Numbered from the stretch's first letter, positions 1 to 9,869 are shown. The stretch: DNA of 64,000 nt from Gammaproteobacteria bacterium (GCA_903970465.1 CAJCIO010000107.1:1-64000), one strand, 5' to 3'. The notes: generated from the letters alone by a model not told the origin. Made by a program: numbers and translations.

Positions 1-107
1 CTCTCAGATCTGCTAGTTGTGCTTACGATTTTCCATCGAACCTGAACCCTCACACTCATTTCATCCTCCATATCTACAGACCTCATTCCCACTGCAGGGC
101 AAGAAAA

Positions 108-1109
108 ATGGATATCGAACAGGGCTGGTGTCGCGGCGAACAGGAACTGGCGCAATTGCGCCGCATTAATACAGCCCTCGCCTGGCTACCGCGTTTTCGA
201 GTCAGTAACCGCATCACACCCCTTGCGATTCAGGCGCTGTTGCGCGCCAGCCAGCTCGGCAGTGTCATCAAGACCGCCAAGCACGGGCTGCGTATCGAAA
301 CCAGCTCGGTTTATGTGGACGGTTGCGCGCCAGTGGCCGTAAGGATCATCAGGCCTGCCGGCAAAGCGAAAGGCCTGGTGATCGACATACACGGTGGCGG
401 CTGGGTCATCGGTAACGCGCAGATGGATGATGACCGCAACGTGGCGATGGTCCAGGAATGTAACGTGACGGTCGTCTCCATCGATTATCGCCTCGCCGTA
501 TCTACACCGATCCAAGGCTTGATGGAAGATTGTCTCGCGGCCACGCGGTACTTCTTGAGCGAAAGCTGTAAAGAGTTCGCTGGCCTGCCAGTCATTATGG
601 TTGGCGAGTCTGCAGGCGGGCACCTTGCAGCTGCCACCTTATCGGCGCTTAAAGAATGGCCCGATTTGCTGCGGCGTATTAGCGGCGCGGTGCTGTATTA
701 CGGCGTTTACGACATGACCGGAACCCCCAGTGTCCATGCGGCGGGCCACGAAACCCTGGTATTGGATGGCCCCGGTATGGTCGAGGCCCTGCGCACGCTC
801 ACCCCAGGATTGAGCGATGAAGAACGCCGACAGCCGCCTTTATCACCTCTGTATGGTGATTTCACGGACTTTCCACCGGCGTTGATGTTTGTCGGAGAGA
901 TCGATCCGCTATTGGACGATACGCGCCATATGGCAGATCGCTGGAAAGCGTCGGCAGATGTCGAGGTGCACCTATTGCCGGAATCGCCCCATGGTTTTAT
1001 TCACCTCCCGACGGCCATGGCGGGCAGGGTTCTGGAATATAGCCGCGAGTGGATAACGCGCAAAATAGAAGGCCCTATTCGATCAGCCTCAACTCCGGCG
1101 CCAGAATGA
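108..1109 (+). CDS. alpha/beta hydrolase, hormone-sensitive-lipase family
   Basis: Predicted cytoplasmic carboxylesterase/lipase-type hydrolase of 333 residues, a normal size for the HSL (Abhydrolase_3) family. The oxyanion-hole motif HGGGW is at residues 95-99 and the nucleophile elbow GESAGG puts the catalytic Ser at 168. The likely acid is Asp266 (in GEIDPLLDD) and the likely base His295 (in SPHGF). No signal peptide is apparent. The ATG start has only a weak purine-rich ribosome site (gggcaagaaaa). The gene stands alone: downstream lie a decayed nuclease fragment on the other strand and then a chemoreceptor. The natural ester substrate cannot be told from sequence. Confidence 0.9.
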   Translation: MDIEQGWCRGEQELAQLRRINTALAWLPRFRVSNRITPLAIQALLRASQLGSVIKTAKHGLRIETSSVYVDGCAPVAVRIIRPAGKAKGLVIDIHGGGWVIGNAQMDDDRNVAMVQECNVTVVSIDYRLAVSTPIQGLMEDCLAATRYFLSESCKEFAGLPVIMVGESAGGHLAAATLSALKEWPDLLRRISGAVLYYGVYDMTGTPSVHAAGHETLVLDGPGMVEALRTLTPGLSDEERRQPPLSPLYGDFTDFPPALMFVGEIDPLLDDTRHMADRWKASADVEVHLLPESPHGFIHLPTAMAGRVLEYSREWITRKIEGPIRSASTPAPE

Positions 1110-1310
1110 CCGCTTCGAGCCTTTTTCTCGAACCGCCCTGCGCAGGTAGAACTCGCACTCTTCTGGGTGCTCGTGGTGGCGGAGGATGATGGGATTGTGA
1201 GTCCACGGTAATTGCCTCGCCAGTGGTGCGACTGTTTCATCAGCGCGGCTGGTCTCGCAGAACTGGCGCACGCGCAACAGATTCGATTGGGTGAAACCAC
1301 CCGTCGCAAG
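1089..1310 (-). pseudogene. remnant of a DUF1016 (YhcG-type PDDEXK) nuclease
   Basis: Read on the minus strand, one frame gives a run of about 60 residues that matches the DUF1016/YhcG N-terminal helical domain: [16 protein letters not shown], then VAPLARQLPWTHN, then PEECEFYLRRAVREK, ending at a stop at 1089. Intact family members are over 300 residues and end in a PDDEXK nuclease domain. Here no start codon with a ribosome site and no C-terminal domain are present, and the fragment slightly overlaps the end of the upstream hydrolase. The family assignment rests on my memory of the conserved motif R-Q-F-Y-E-T followed by LPWTHN. This fragment occupies most of the 335-base gap before the chemoreceptor. 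Confidence 0.75.
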
Positions 1311-1444
1311 CAGATCTCGACATCCTCCAGACAGTCGGCATTCAAGCCACTCCCCTTCAAGCCGATACCCCGCTACGAACCTCTCGATTTCACATCCCGC
1401 TCAGCACCTGCCCCCTGTGCGAGCAACCGTCCAGGACACGCCCT

Positions 1445-3085
1445 ATGAATTGGCTTCGCGATGCAAAACTTTCCACCAAACTGATCGCGGCCTTCGGGCT
1501 GTGCGCATTCATTACCTTGGGTGTTGGCTTGCTCGGCAACAGCGGCATCTCGCAACTGTCCGAAAACTTCAACTTGGTGTTTTCCAACAATCTGGTGTCG
1601 GTGGCCAAAACGGCAGAGGCCAAGAGCAACGCAATCGCTCAGCAGCGCGATTTGTACAGTCTCATTGCCGCTACCGCCGGTGAGGCACCGCAAAGCACCA
1701 AGGATGCAATTTTGCAAAGCATGCAGGGCAACCGTGCTGCCAGCGAAAAGGCCTTCGCGATTTACCGTGCCACCCCATTGGCTGACGACGAGCGCGCAGC
1801 AGGCGACAAGATGGAGAAGGACTGGCCGGCCTATCAAAGCTCGGTGCAAAAGGTGGTTACCGCGTTGCAGGCAGGCGACTTGGTCGGTGCTCGCGCGCTG
1901 ATTTCGGGGGAAGTGCAACAAGGCTACCGAGTGATCATGGACGAGCTGACCATCATGGTCGAGTCCAACAACCGCCAGATCGGCGAAGGCGCCAGCGATG
2001 CCGCAGCGCAAGCCACCTCGGCCAAGACGGTGCTGTATATCGGTATCGCCATCGCGTTCATCGCGGCGCTGGCGCTGGGCATGCTCATCAGCCGCATGAT
2101 CAGCGGCCCCATCGCCGTGGCCGTAGAAAGCGCCAAGCGTATCGCCAGCGGCGATCTGACCCACAAGGTCGGCAGCCCAGCCCAGGATGAAACCGGACAA
2201 CTGTTGAACGCCTTGGGCGACATGCAGGGCAGCCTCAAGTCGACTATCAACCAGATTGCCGAGGCGTCGAATCAGCTTGCCTCTGCTGCCGAGGAACTCA
2301 ATGCCGTGACCGAAGACGGCAGCCGCGGATTGCTGCGTCAGAACGACGAGATCCAGCAGGCGGCCACGGCCGTCACCGAGATGACGTCGGCGGTGGAAGA
2401 AGTCGCACGCAATGCGATGTCGACCTCCGAGGCCTCCAAGACCGCTAGCACCCAGGCCAGCAGCGGCCTTGGCCAGGCCCGCGACGCGGTCAAGGCAGTG
2501 AACAGCGCCACCGTTGAAATCAAGGCGTCGACCGGCATTGTCGAGGACCTGGCGGTGCAGGTTCGTGATATCGGCAAGGTACTGGATGTCATCCGTGGCA
2601 TCGCCGAACAGACCAACCTGCTGGCCCTTAACGCGGCCATCGAAGCGGCCCGTGCCGGCGAACAGGGTCGCGGTTTTGCCGTGGTTGCAGACGAGGTACG
2701 GGCGTTGGCGGCGCGTACCCAATCGTCTACCGGCGAGATCGAAAGCATGATCGGCGCCGTGCAATCGCGCGCCGATCAGGCGGTGGTGGCGATGGGCAAG
2801 AGCCAATCGTTGGTGACCAACACACAGACACTGGCCATGGCGACCGGCGATGCGCTGGAAATGATCGCCGAAGGCATCGGCCAGATCAACGACCGCAACC
2901 TGGTCATCGCCAGCGCCTGCGAAGAGCAAGCCCACGTGGCCCGTGAAGTGGACCGCAACCTGGTCAACATCCAGGACTTGTCGACGCAGACCGCCGCCGG
3001 CGCCCATCAAACGTCGGCCTCGACCCAGGACCTGTCGCGTCTGGCGGTGTCGTTCAACCAACTGGTCGGCCGCTTCAAATTGTAA
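1445..3085 (+). CDS. methyl-accepting chemotaxis protein (4HB-HAMP-MA)
   Basis: Transmembrane chemoreceptor, 546 residues. A short cytoplasmic start is followed by TM1 at about residues 12-30, a helical periplasmic region of about 160 residues of the four-helix-bundle (4HB_MCP) type, TM2 at about 197-215, a HAMP linker to about 270, and a long coiled-coil signalling domain. The hairpin tip that contacts CheA/CheW is at about 385-410 ([20 protein letters not shown]). No C-terminal CheR-tethering pentapeptide is present; the protein ends VGRFKL. The ligand is unknown, since 4HB domains vary widely. The gene is monocistronic: a DUF1016 remnant lies upstream and a stem-loop downstream. Confidence 0.95.
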   Translation: MNWLRDAKLSTKLIAAFGLCAFITLGVGLLGNSGISQLSENFNLVFSNNLVSVAKTAEAKSNAIAQQRDLYSLIAATAGEAPQSTKDAILQSMQGNRAASEKAFAIYRATPLADDERAAGDKMEKDWPAYQSSVQKVVTALQAGDLVGARALISGEVQQGYRVIMDELTIMVESNNRQIGEGASDAAAQATSAKTVLYIGIAIAFIAALALGMLISRMISGPIAVAVESAKRIASGDLTHKVGSPAQDETGQLLNALGDMQGSLKSTINQIAEASNQLASAAEELNAVTEDGSRGLLRQNDEIQQAATAVTEMTSAVEEVARNAMSTSEASKTASTQASSGLGQARDAVKAVNSATVEIKASTGIVEDLAVQVRDIGKVLDVIRGIAEQTNLLALNAAIEAARAGEQGRGFAVVADEVRALAARTQSSTGEIESMIGAVQSRADQAVVAMGKSQSLVTNTQTLAMATGDALEMIAEGIGQINDRNLVIASACEEQAHVAREVDRNLVNIQDLSTQTAAGAHQTSASTQDLSRLAVSFNQLVGRFKL

Positions 3086-3098
3086 GCTTGCGTGTATA

Positions 3099-3131
3099 GA
3101 CGCGGTTCCGACAGGTTATCGGACCCGCGTC
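3099..3131 (+). terminator. stem-loop after the chemoreceptor gene
   Basis: GACGCGG (3099-3105) pairs with CCGCGTC (3125-3131), and inside it TCCGA (3107-3111) pairs with TCGGA (3119-3123). It starts 13 bases after the receptor stop codon. There is no U-tract, only a C-rich tail, so the position suggests a terminator but the sequence is not a canonical intrinsic one. Confidence 0.45.
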
Positions 3132-3245
3132 CCCCTTCCGGGCGCAGCCCACGCCTGCACTTCTGTGGCAAAATCCCCCTCCTCAATCCGCTTGCCACGG
3201 CCCCGCTCCGAGCAAAGCGCATCCGTCAATAACGTCAGGATCGAC

Positions 3246-5084
3246 ATGAACCCTATTGACCCTCCTTGCGAGCCCGCGCAAATCCGTCGCGCTGGCGTCG
3301 ACCTCTCCGGCGTGATGTCGGTGCTCAGCAAACACCTCTACTCGACGCCCATGGTGGCGCTGCGCGAGTTGGTGCAGAACGCCCATGACTCGATCCTGCG
3401 CCGCCGCCACGAGCAACCCGATTGGCAAGGCCAGAGCCGCATCGAGGTGCTCGGCGACAGCAGCGCCAATACCGTGCGGATCATCGATACCGGGGCCGGT
3501 CTGACCGAGTCCGAGATCCACAACTTCCTCGCCACCGTCGGCGTCAGCTATACCCGCACCCTGCGCCAGGACGGCCCGGATGACAGCGGCCTGATCGGCA
3601 TGTTCGGCCTGGGCTTTCTGTCGGCCTTCGTGCTGGCCAAGCGCGTGACCGTGCGTACCACCTCGTATCAAACCCCGGAGCTGGGCTTCGTCTACGTCTC
3701 GACCAACGCCGAGCAATACAGTGTCAGCGCGATGCCGGCACGGCCGGTGGGTACCGAAATCATCCTCGAGTTGCAGGATGATTTCGGCATGCTGACGCGC
3801 ACCGTCCATCTGAGGGAAATCCTCGAGCGCTATTGCGTGCTGCTGCGCGAGCCGATTCATGTCGGCGAGGACGGCAAGGCGATCAATCCGGCACCGCCAC
3901 CTTGGCGGGATGAGACTGCTGTAACGCTGATGCCGCAGTTGCAGGTGCGCCGCAACCTGGAGTTCGCCGCGCGCTTCGAACACAACTTCGAGCCGATCTG
4001 CTGCATGCCCGTGCGCCCCGAAGGTGCCAGCGATGCCGTGGGCCTGCTGTGGGTACAGGACGGCGGCACCTATGGCACCACTGACAACCGCAATCTGTCG
4101 GTGTTCTTGCGCGGTATGTTGCTCGATGACGACGCCCGCGACCTGCTGCCGCCCTGGGCCGGCTTTATCGGCGGAGTGATCGAGTCCAACCGTCTGACGC
4201 CGACCGCCAGCCGCGAGGACTTGCAGCGCGACAATCATTACCACGCCATCCAGCACACCTTGAGCGAAGCGCTGATCGACGGCCTGGTGGAACTGGGCAA
4301 GACGCAACCGCAAGCCTGGCGGCGCGTGCTGGTGCGCCACAACGAGGCGTTGCTGGGCGCCTGTTTGAGCGACGAGCGGTTGTTCGGCCTGCTGATGGAC
4401 AGCGTCAAGGTGCCGACCTCGCAAGGCGATCTGCCGGCCAGTGAATTGCTCTTCAAGGGCGCGCTGTACGTGATCCTCGACAATGAAAGCGGCTTCGAGG
4501 AGATGCTGTTCCGCGCCATGGGTGCACCGGTGGCCTTGGGCAATCGTTATGCGGTGGTCCCGTTCTTGCGTCGCTGGGCCGAGGCGCGCAAGGTGCGCTT
4601 GATCGAACTGGGCACCGAGCAAGGCAACCGTCAGCTGTTCCAACTGGCCGAGCTCGACGAACCGGCACGGCAATGGTTGCACGATCATCTGGCTCACGAA
4701 GAACGTCTGGTGATCGCCCGCTTCAGCCCCGCCGAATTGCCCCTGGTAGTGGTGCCCGATCATGAGGCGCAGCTCAAGCAGCGCCTGGATCAGGACCAGA
4801 ACGACAAGCGCGTCTCCACCTCGGCCCTGCGCCTGGCGCGACAGTTCACCCAGAAAGTCGACGCCACGTACCTGACCAAGCTGTACCTGAACCTCGACAA
4901 CCCGGCCATTCAGGCGTTGATCAAGGCCGCGCAAGATGACAATCCACGGGCGGGGCACGCCGCGCTGTTGCTCAAGGCTTTCAAAGTGATCATCGCCGGC
5001 CAAGGCAATGGCCCCGCTGGCCCCTCGTTGAACCAGGCACTGACCGACCTGGCCGGGGCGGTGCAACAACTGCTGCATAAATAA
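3246..5084 (+). CDS. Hsp90-family ATPase (HtpG paralogue)
   Basis: 612 residues. The GHKL ATP-binding fold is clear: N-box ELVQNAHDS (Glu41, Asn45), G1 box DTGAG from Asp81, lid/G2 motif IGMFGLGF (117-124) and PVGTEIIL near 170. These correspond to LRELISNASDA, DNGIGM and IGQFGVGF in HtpG, but overall similarity looks low, so this is a divergent second Hsp90 rather than the housekeeping HtpG. The C terminus ends in LLHK and lacks the MEEVD tail that eukaryotic Hsp90 uses to bind TPR co-chaperones. The ATG at 3246 is preceded by AGGA. A TPR-protein gene follows after 33 bases, almost certainly co-transcribed. Confidence 0.9.
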   Translation: MNPIDPPCEPAQIRRAGVDLSGVMSVLSKHLYSTPMVALRELVQNAHDSILRRRHEQPDWQGQSRIEVLGDSSANTVRIIDTGAGLTESEIHNFLATVGVSYTRTLRQDGPDDSGLIGMFGLGFLSAFVLAKRVTVRTTSYQTPELGFVYVSTNAEQYSVSAMPARPVGTEIILELQDDFGMLTRTVHLREILERYCVLLREPIHVGEDGKAINPAPPPWRDETAVTLMPQLQVRRNLEFAARFEHNFEPICCMPVRPEGASDAVGLLWVQDGGTYGTTDNRNLSVFLRGMLLDDDARDLLPPWAGFIGGVIESNRLTPTASREDLQRDNHYHAIQHTLSEALIDGLVELGKTQPQAWRRVLVRHNEALLGACLSDERLFGLLMDSVKVPTSQGDLPASELLFKGALYVILDNESGFEEMLFRAMGAPVALGNRYAVVPFLRRWAEARKVRLIELGTEQGNRQLFQLAELDEPARQWLHDHLAHEERLVIARFSPAELPLVVVPDHEAQLKQRLDQDQNDKRVSTSALRLARQFTQKVDATYLTKLYLNLDNPAIQALIKAAQDDNPRAGHAALLLKAFKVIIAGQGNGPAGPSLNQALTDLAGAVQQLLHK

Positions 5085-5117
5085 CCGTGATTAGCCAAGA
5101 GACAGGGAAGAACCATC

Positions 5118-7418
5118 ATGAATATTTGGGCCTGGGTAGAAAAACTTCAGGACGATCTGCGTGACGCAGGCCAGGGGCAAAGCGCAGACAGCATCAACCA
5201 GTTGACCAACTACGTCTCCGAACTTGAGGTCGAACGCGCCGAGGCGCTGCTGCCCGAGGTCAAAGCGATCAACAAGACGCTGGCCAATCCGTGGCTCGAC
5301 GTGTTCACCCGGCACTGGGAAATGCGCAACCGCCTGGGCAACCAGATGGAGGGTGAAACTGCACTGGCGGACGCCGTGTCGCTGTTCGAGGCCGCGCACC
5401 GCGACAACACCATCGATTGTCCCCAATCGGTGTGCGTGACCCAGGACCTGGCAACCTGCTACGCCAACATCGACGGCCCGGGCTGGGTGCCGGAGCGCAT
5501 CGAAGTGTGCGAAGAGACCATGACCCGCATCGATCCGAGCTGGGCCTGCTACCAGTGCCTGTCGGTGGAAAAAGGTGAGGCCCTGCTCGACGCCAGGCGC
5601 TACGACGACGTGCTGGCCTACATGGACGAGCAGGAGCAAAAGATCATCGATGCCGGCGAAGAGGACTTTGGCGGCCTGGCTGAAGTCCGCGTCCACGCCC
5701 TGCTGGCCATGGGACGCCCGGCCGATGCATTACTGCTGATCGAGGCGCTGGAAACCAAGGCCGACGGTCCGGAATGGAAGAACACCACCCAGCCGCGGGA
5801 CCTCGCCAAGGCTCTGGCACTGGTCGGCCTGGGCCGTGACGACGAGGCCATGGAGCTGCTCCCTGCCTACAACGAGATCGCCCCGCGCTACCGCAAGAAT
5901 TGGGTACGCATTGTTTACGAACTGGTGCAACGCGCCCCCGAACGCAATACCTGGGGCCTGGGCAGCACGGTCTACCGCACGCTGCTGCAGTACTCGCGCC
6001 AAGGCACGCACCGGCTGGTCATCGACCTGACTGAACCGGCGGTGCGCCTGGCCGTACAACGAGGCTCAGCTTGGAGCGCTCGGCGCCATCTGGCGCTGGC
6101 CCTGCCCCACCTGAACGAACTCAAGGCAGATTGCGGCGCCAGCGCCCTGCTTGCCGAACTGTCAGCACTGGTGGACGCCATGCCCGATCAGGACGCGTTG
6201 CCAGTGCCGGCTGACGAGCTGTTGACCTGGCTCGACCGGGAAGACCCCGAGCGTCCACCGCGCGACCCAGAGGTCGAAGTCCAGTGGCTACTGCGCGCCT
6301 TGCAACAGCGCCCGGACGACGTCGCCCTGCTGGAAAACACGGCGAGCGCGCTGCAGGCCTGTTCGGCCGAAGCACAAGGCATCGCGCTGCTATGGGATTA
6401 CGTGCGTGAACACACCGAGCACGAAGACCGCATGGCCTACTACCTGCTTGGCCAATTGCTGGACAGCGGCGAGCATGATCAAGTCAAACGCCTGATCCAG
6501 CTCTATCGCCCCACCGTGCCACTGACCGCGCTGTGGTGCGAGGCGCGGATGGCCGAACGTTTGAGCGATTGGCCCGAACTGGAGCGCGCCTGCCTTGGCG
6601 TACTGGAACTCGACCCCGAGCGTCACGGCGCCCGCGACATGCTCGCCCGCGCCTTGATGAAGCAAGAGCGCTTTGCCGAGGCTACGCTGAGTTACCGCCA
6701 GTTGGTGACAGTACTAGAGCAACCAGGCCCGACCCTATGGGACCTGATGACCGCCGCCAGTTGCGCCGAAGACTGGGCCAGCGTGCGCGAGGTGGCGCAG
6801 CAGCTGGAGATGGAGCTGTCGAGCCAGCAAGGACCGATCGAAGAAGACTGGGGCTGGGCCATTGTGCGCTTTGTCGAGAACGGCGAAGCGGTCGACTACT
6901 ACGCCCGTCGTACCGGCCCGGTGACGGCACGGATCGTCGAAAACGCGTACCACAAGTACGCTCAGCACGTGGGGGATCGGGTCGTATTCGACGCTTCGAT
7001 GCTGTTCCAGCCACCCGAGGACGAGCAAGAGCGCGAGCGTTTCGTGCCCACCTACTTGATGGTTCACGTGCTCGAAAAAGGCGGCTTCGGCCCAAGCTGG
7101 TTGGCCGACGGCGTGTATGCCGGCGATGCAGCGTTTGGCGCGTTGCGCGAGCAGATCGAAGCGAAAGGCTGGCAACTCTGGGTGCACAGCAACAGTGATT
7201 ATCAGCTCAGCGACGCCGAGCAGGCTGATGAGGAACCGCTGCCGGGTATGTATTTCACAGTAGCGATTCCAGCGCACTTGCCCGCCGTCGACCTGCACAA
7301 CACCTTGCGGGCGGCGACGGCGCAGTGGCCCCATCAGCTCTGCTGGCTGCACTTGGCCGAGCACTGCCAGGTGGATACCCAGCCCCATCACCAAGTGATC
7401 GAGCGCTACTCGCTCTGA
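5118..7418 (+). CDS. large TPR-repeat protein, partner of the Hsp90 paralogue
   Basis: 766 residues, cytoplasmic, with no signal peptide or membrane helix. Most of the protein (about 130-600) is helical with TPR-like repeats, most clearly PERHGARDMLARALMKQ with the following ERFAEATLSYRQLV near 500-530, and DRMAYYLLGQLLDSG near 440. About the last 150 residues (from roughly 619) form a separate, more beta-rich region that I do not recognise (DRVVFDASMLF, VLEKGGFGPSWLADG). The ribosome site AGGGAAG lies ahead of the ATG. Its position 33 bases behind an Hsp90-family gene suggests a client adaptor or regulator, by analogy with eukaryotic Hsp90-TPR partners. That role is inference only. Confidence 0.8.
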   Translation: MNIWAWVEKLQDDLRDAGQGQSADSINQLTNYVSELEVERAEALLPEVKAINKTLANPWLDVFTRHWEMRNRLGNQMEGETALADAVSLFEAAHRDNTIDCPQSVCVTQDLATCYANIDGPGWVPERIEVCEETMTRIDPSWACYQCLSVEKGEALLDARRYDDVLAYMDEQEQKIIDAGEEDFGGLAEVRVHALLAMGRPADALLLIEALETKADGPEWKNTTQPRDLAKALALVGLGRDDEAMELLPAYNEIAPRYRKNWVRIVYELVQRAPERNTWGLGSTVYRTLLQYSRQGTHRLVIDLTEPAVRLAVQRGSAWSARRHLALALPHLNELKADCGASALLAELSALVDAMPDQDALPVPADELLTWLDREDPERPPRDPEVEVQWLLRALQQRPDDVALLENTASALQACSAEAQGIALLWDYVREHTEHEDRMAYYLLGQLLDSGEHDQVKRLIQLYRPTVPLTALWCEARMAERLSDWPELERACLGVLELDPERHGARDMLARALMKQERFAEATLSYRQLVTVLEQPGPTLWDLMTAASCAEDWASVREVAQQLEMELSSQQGPIEEDWGWAIVRFVENGEAVDYYARRTGPVTARIVENAYHKYAQHVGDRVVFDASMLFQPPEDEQERERFVPTYLMVHVLEKGGFGPSWLADGVYAGDAAFGALREQIEAKGWQLWVHSNSDYQLSDAEQADEEPLPGMYFTVAIPAHLPAVDLHNTLRAATAQWPHQLCWLHLAEHCQVDTQPHHQVIERYSL

Positions 7419-7436
7419 CTCGCAAAGCAATCATCC

Positions 7437-7469
7437 CCCCACCCTTCGACGCGTTTGCCTTGGGTGGGG
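7437..7469. terminator. stem-loop between convergent genes
   Basis: CCCCACCC (7437-7444) and GGGTGGGG (7462-7469) form a perfect 8-bp stem between the end of the TPR gene and the end of the glutaminase gene. The loop is 17 bases and there is no T-tract, so termination activity is uncertain. Confidence 0.4.
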
Positions 7470-7490
7470 CGGTTCATTACAGGGTACGGG

Positions 7491-8399
7491 TCAGAACACT
7501 GACCAGCCGATCCGCTCACTGAGTAGCTCCAGCGCTGCCATACCGGCCAGGGAATTACCGGCCGCGTTGAGCTCCGGCGACCACACGCACACGGTGAAGC
7601 GCCCCGGTACCACCGCGACAATCCCGCCGCCTACCCCGCTCTTGCCCGGCAGTCCGACCCGGTAGGCAAAATTGCCGGCTTCGTCATACAGGCCGCTGGT
7701 GGCCATGATCGAGTTCACCTGCTTGCTCTGGCGCGCAGTCAATATCTGCTCGCCGCTGTGCTTGCAGAAGCCCTCGTTGGCGAGGAAGCAAAAGGCTTTG
7801 GCCAGGTCCAGGCAACTCATCTGCAGCGCGCAATAGCTGAAGTAACTGCGCAGCACGGCTTCTACTTCGTTATGGAAGTTGCCGAATGACTTCATCAAGT
7901 ACGCCATGGCCGCGTTGCGCGAGCGGAATTGATACTCGGAGTCGGCGACCTTGCTGTCGATCAATACCTGCGGGTTGCCCGACAACCGCCGCACGAAATC
8001 ACGCATCGACAAGGTCGGCGCGGCAAAACGTGACTGGTTGATGTCGCAAATCACCAAGGCGCCTGCATTGATGAAGGGATTGCGCGGTCGCCCCCGTTCG
8101 AATTCCAGCTGCACCAACGAGTTGAACGGCTGCCCGGAGGGCTCGTGACCAAGCCGTTCCCAGATGGCCTCCCCGGAATGCCCGATCGCTTGCACCAGGC
8201 TGAACACCTTGGAAATACTCTGCACCGAGAACAGCGTTTGCGCGTCGCCTGCGCAATAGGAGGTACCGTCATTGCCATACACGGCAATGCCCAGTTGCTG
8301 TGCCGGCACGTCGGCCAGCGCGGGGATGTAATCGGCCACTTTGCCTTGGCCGATCAGGGGACGCACTTCATCGAGAATTTCGTTCAACAGCGTTTGCAT
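7491..8399 (-). CDS. glsA: glutaminase
   Basis: 302 residues, the usual length of bacterial glutaminases of the serine beta-lactamase-like fold. It hydrolyses L-glutamine to glutamate and ammonia in the cytoplasm. The catalytic Ser-x-x-Lys is at SISK (61-64), and family motifs [23 protein letters not shown] and [12 protein letters not shown] follow. The frame is open upstream to 8501, but the ATG at 8399 matches the family's usual N terminus ([17 protein letters not shown]); the upstream extension is Cys- and Pro-rich and unlike the family. It converges with the TPR gene. The gene name is by family; the glsA and glsB labels are not used consistently across species. Confidence 0.93.
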   Translation of the reverse strand: MQTLLNEILDEVRPLIGQGKVADYIPALADVPAQQLGIAVYGNDGTSYCAGDAQTLFSVQSISKVFSLVQAIGHSGEAIWERLGHEPSGQPFNSLVQLEFERGRPRNPFINAGALVICDINQSRFAAPTLSMRDFVRRLSGNPQVLIDSKVADSEYQFRSRNAAMAYLMKSFGNFHNEVEAVLRSYFSYCALQMSCLDLAKAFCFLANEGFCKHSGEQILTARQSKQVNSIMATSGLYDEAGNFAYRVGLPGKSGVGGGIVAVVPGRFTVCVWSPELNAAGNSLAGMAALELLSERIGWSVF

Positions 8400-8531
8400 G
8401 AAAGGCCCTGTTGTCAGTCCCCCGACGGCAGCGGGGGTTAGCAGTCTTGACGAATACTGACAGCAGGGCATCACAGTTTCGAGGGCGAAATGTTCATTCA
8501 CTTACCCAAGGTCAGTGAATGATTGATGCCA

Positions 8532-9659
8532 TCAAGCGAGTTGAAACAGCTCATCGAGTGACTGCGCAGTGAATATCCGCGAGCCAAACACATCGAATTG
8601 CTTTTGGTCGAATTCAGCAAGCCGTTCACTCATAGCCAGTGTCAGCGGCCCGAAACGGTGCTCGGCTTGCTTGCTTAACAAGTCGATCTGGGCCTTGCGG
8701 ATACCCCGTTCGAGCCCTTCTTGAACACCTTGGAGACGACCTTCCAGGCGTCCCTCTTGACGTCCCTCTTGACGCCCCTCTTGGCGTCCCTCTTGGCGAC
8801 CTTCTAGACGTCCCTCCTGACGACCCTCTTCCCGTCCCTCGAGCAAGCCTTTGCGCATTGCCTCGCGCTGAATATCGTTACGCCACTGATCTACCCGTTC
8901 TTCTAACACGGTGGTCACCTCCTCGAAGGAGCCAATTTTGGGGATATCTTCTGCCGGAAACAGACGTTTGACCAGCACCGCTTGCACCCATGCCTTGAAT
9001 GCCTCGGCCAATGGCCGATGTTCGGGGTGGCTGAGCCTGGCCTTGAGGCGCTTGATGACCGTCAAAGCCTCCTCGGATGATGTGCTGCATTCAAGGTCAA
9101 TCAGGTCCGCTGCAAAATTATCGCGCTGGGCAGCGCCGTCCGTTGCCTGACAGCCCTCGTCGAGCAAAAAATATGTCAGCTGAGGACTATAACAAGCCAA
9201 GTCTCCTGGAACGCTCTCGATCAGCTCGCTGAGATTAAGTGGTGATCGCCATGGTTTGAGGCCGTTATGCATCACGATGGGGAAGATAGGAGGCAATTTG
9301 CCGTTCTCGGTTAACTTCCCGTTACGCACCAAGTCCTGATAAAGCAAGCCGATATAGGTCATCAACCGAAGCGCCATCCAGCGCTCATTGCTGCTTTGGA
9401 ATTCGAGCATCACATAGACGTAAATCCAGTTTTCGCCGTTTAGCCTGAGCCGCCAGACGAGATCGTTAGACCGCCTCAGCAATTCATCGCTGATATATTC
9501 GGTACCGACCTTTTCCAGCGTATCGAAGTCCAGCTGTCCCACCCAATCCTGGGGCACGAAACCTCGAAGCAAATCCTTGACAAGGATCTGCTGCGAAAAA
9601 AGCAGCTTGTAGCTATGGTCATGGGGGGTGATGACGGGGTCGTTGTTGTTTTTGGACAC
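8532..9659 (-). CDS. Rpn-family (PF04754-like) putative nuclease/transposase with EGRQ repeats
   Basis: 375 residues from the GTG at 9659, which has AGGTG five bases upstream; a longer start at 9764 is open but has no visible ribosome site. The N-terminal 150 residues resemble the RpnA/Transposase_31 family (HDHSYKLLFSQ, DLVWRLRL, YVMLEFQSS), which has a PDDEXK-type nuclease core: Asp in NDLVWRL and Glu-x-Gln in LEFQ. Known RpnA proteins are DNA endonucleases that promote RecA-independent recombination in E. coli. Near the C terminus is a run of nine EGR-x units encoded by a 12-bp tandem array, followed by a charged tail. It is a lone gene between the glutaminase and a toxin remnant. Confidence 0.85.
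   Translation of the reverse strand: MSKNNNDPVITPHDHSYKLLFSQQILVKDLLRGFVPQDWVGQLDFDTLEKVGTEYISDELLRRSNDLVWRLRLNGENWIYVYVMLEFQSSNERWMALRLMTYIGLLYQDLVRNGKLTENGKLPPIFPIVMHNGLKPWRSPLNLSELIESVPGDLACYSPQLTYFLLDEGCQATDGAAQRDNFAADLIDLECSTSSEEALTVIKRLKARLSHPEHRPLAEAFKAWVQAVLVKRLFPAEDIPKIGSFEEVTTVLEERVDQWRNDIQREAMRKGLLEGREEGRQEGRLEGRQEGRQEGRQEGRQEGRLEGRLQGVQEGLERGIRKAQIDLLSKQAEHRFGPLTLAMSERLAEFDQKQFDVFGSRIFTAQSLDELFQLA
8736..8840. repeat. 12-bp tandem repeat inside the Rpn gene
   Basis: About 8.75 copies of a degenerate 12-bp unit (plus-strand form close to cctcttgacgtc). It encodes EGR followed by Q, L or E, nine times. The period is a multiple of three, so copy-number change by slippage would keep the reading frame. 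Units differ at one to three bases, the middle copies being most alike. Confidence 0.9.
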
Positions 9660-9869
9660 TGATACACCTGCGTTGGGGCCGCGCCGAATCCGGATCGGCA
9701 AAACATGCGAAGTACCTGAATGGCACTGCGCGACCCCTGAAATCATCCTCTCCACAGCGATCACTACCAGCGTGAAGCATTACCCTCTGAAATAGACTCC
9801 CATTTCGTGTTAAGCCTCACCCAAAACGCCGTTTGTACATTTTCTCCCAGTGGTTGTTTTTTGCTCTGC

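Noticed and set aside
1373..3061. Very long open frames on the strand opposite real genes (also 3183-5078, 11301-13346 and 45218-46546)
   Set aside because: They mirror well-supported genes (chemoreceptor, Hsp90, dxs, uvrA), show no family similarity and have His/Arg-rich composition, the expected shadow of GC-rich codon use.
8736..8840. Possible CRISPR array
   Set aside because: The unit is 12 bp with no spacers and is in frame within a coding gene; it encodes EGR repeats.
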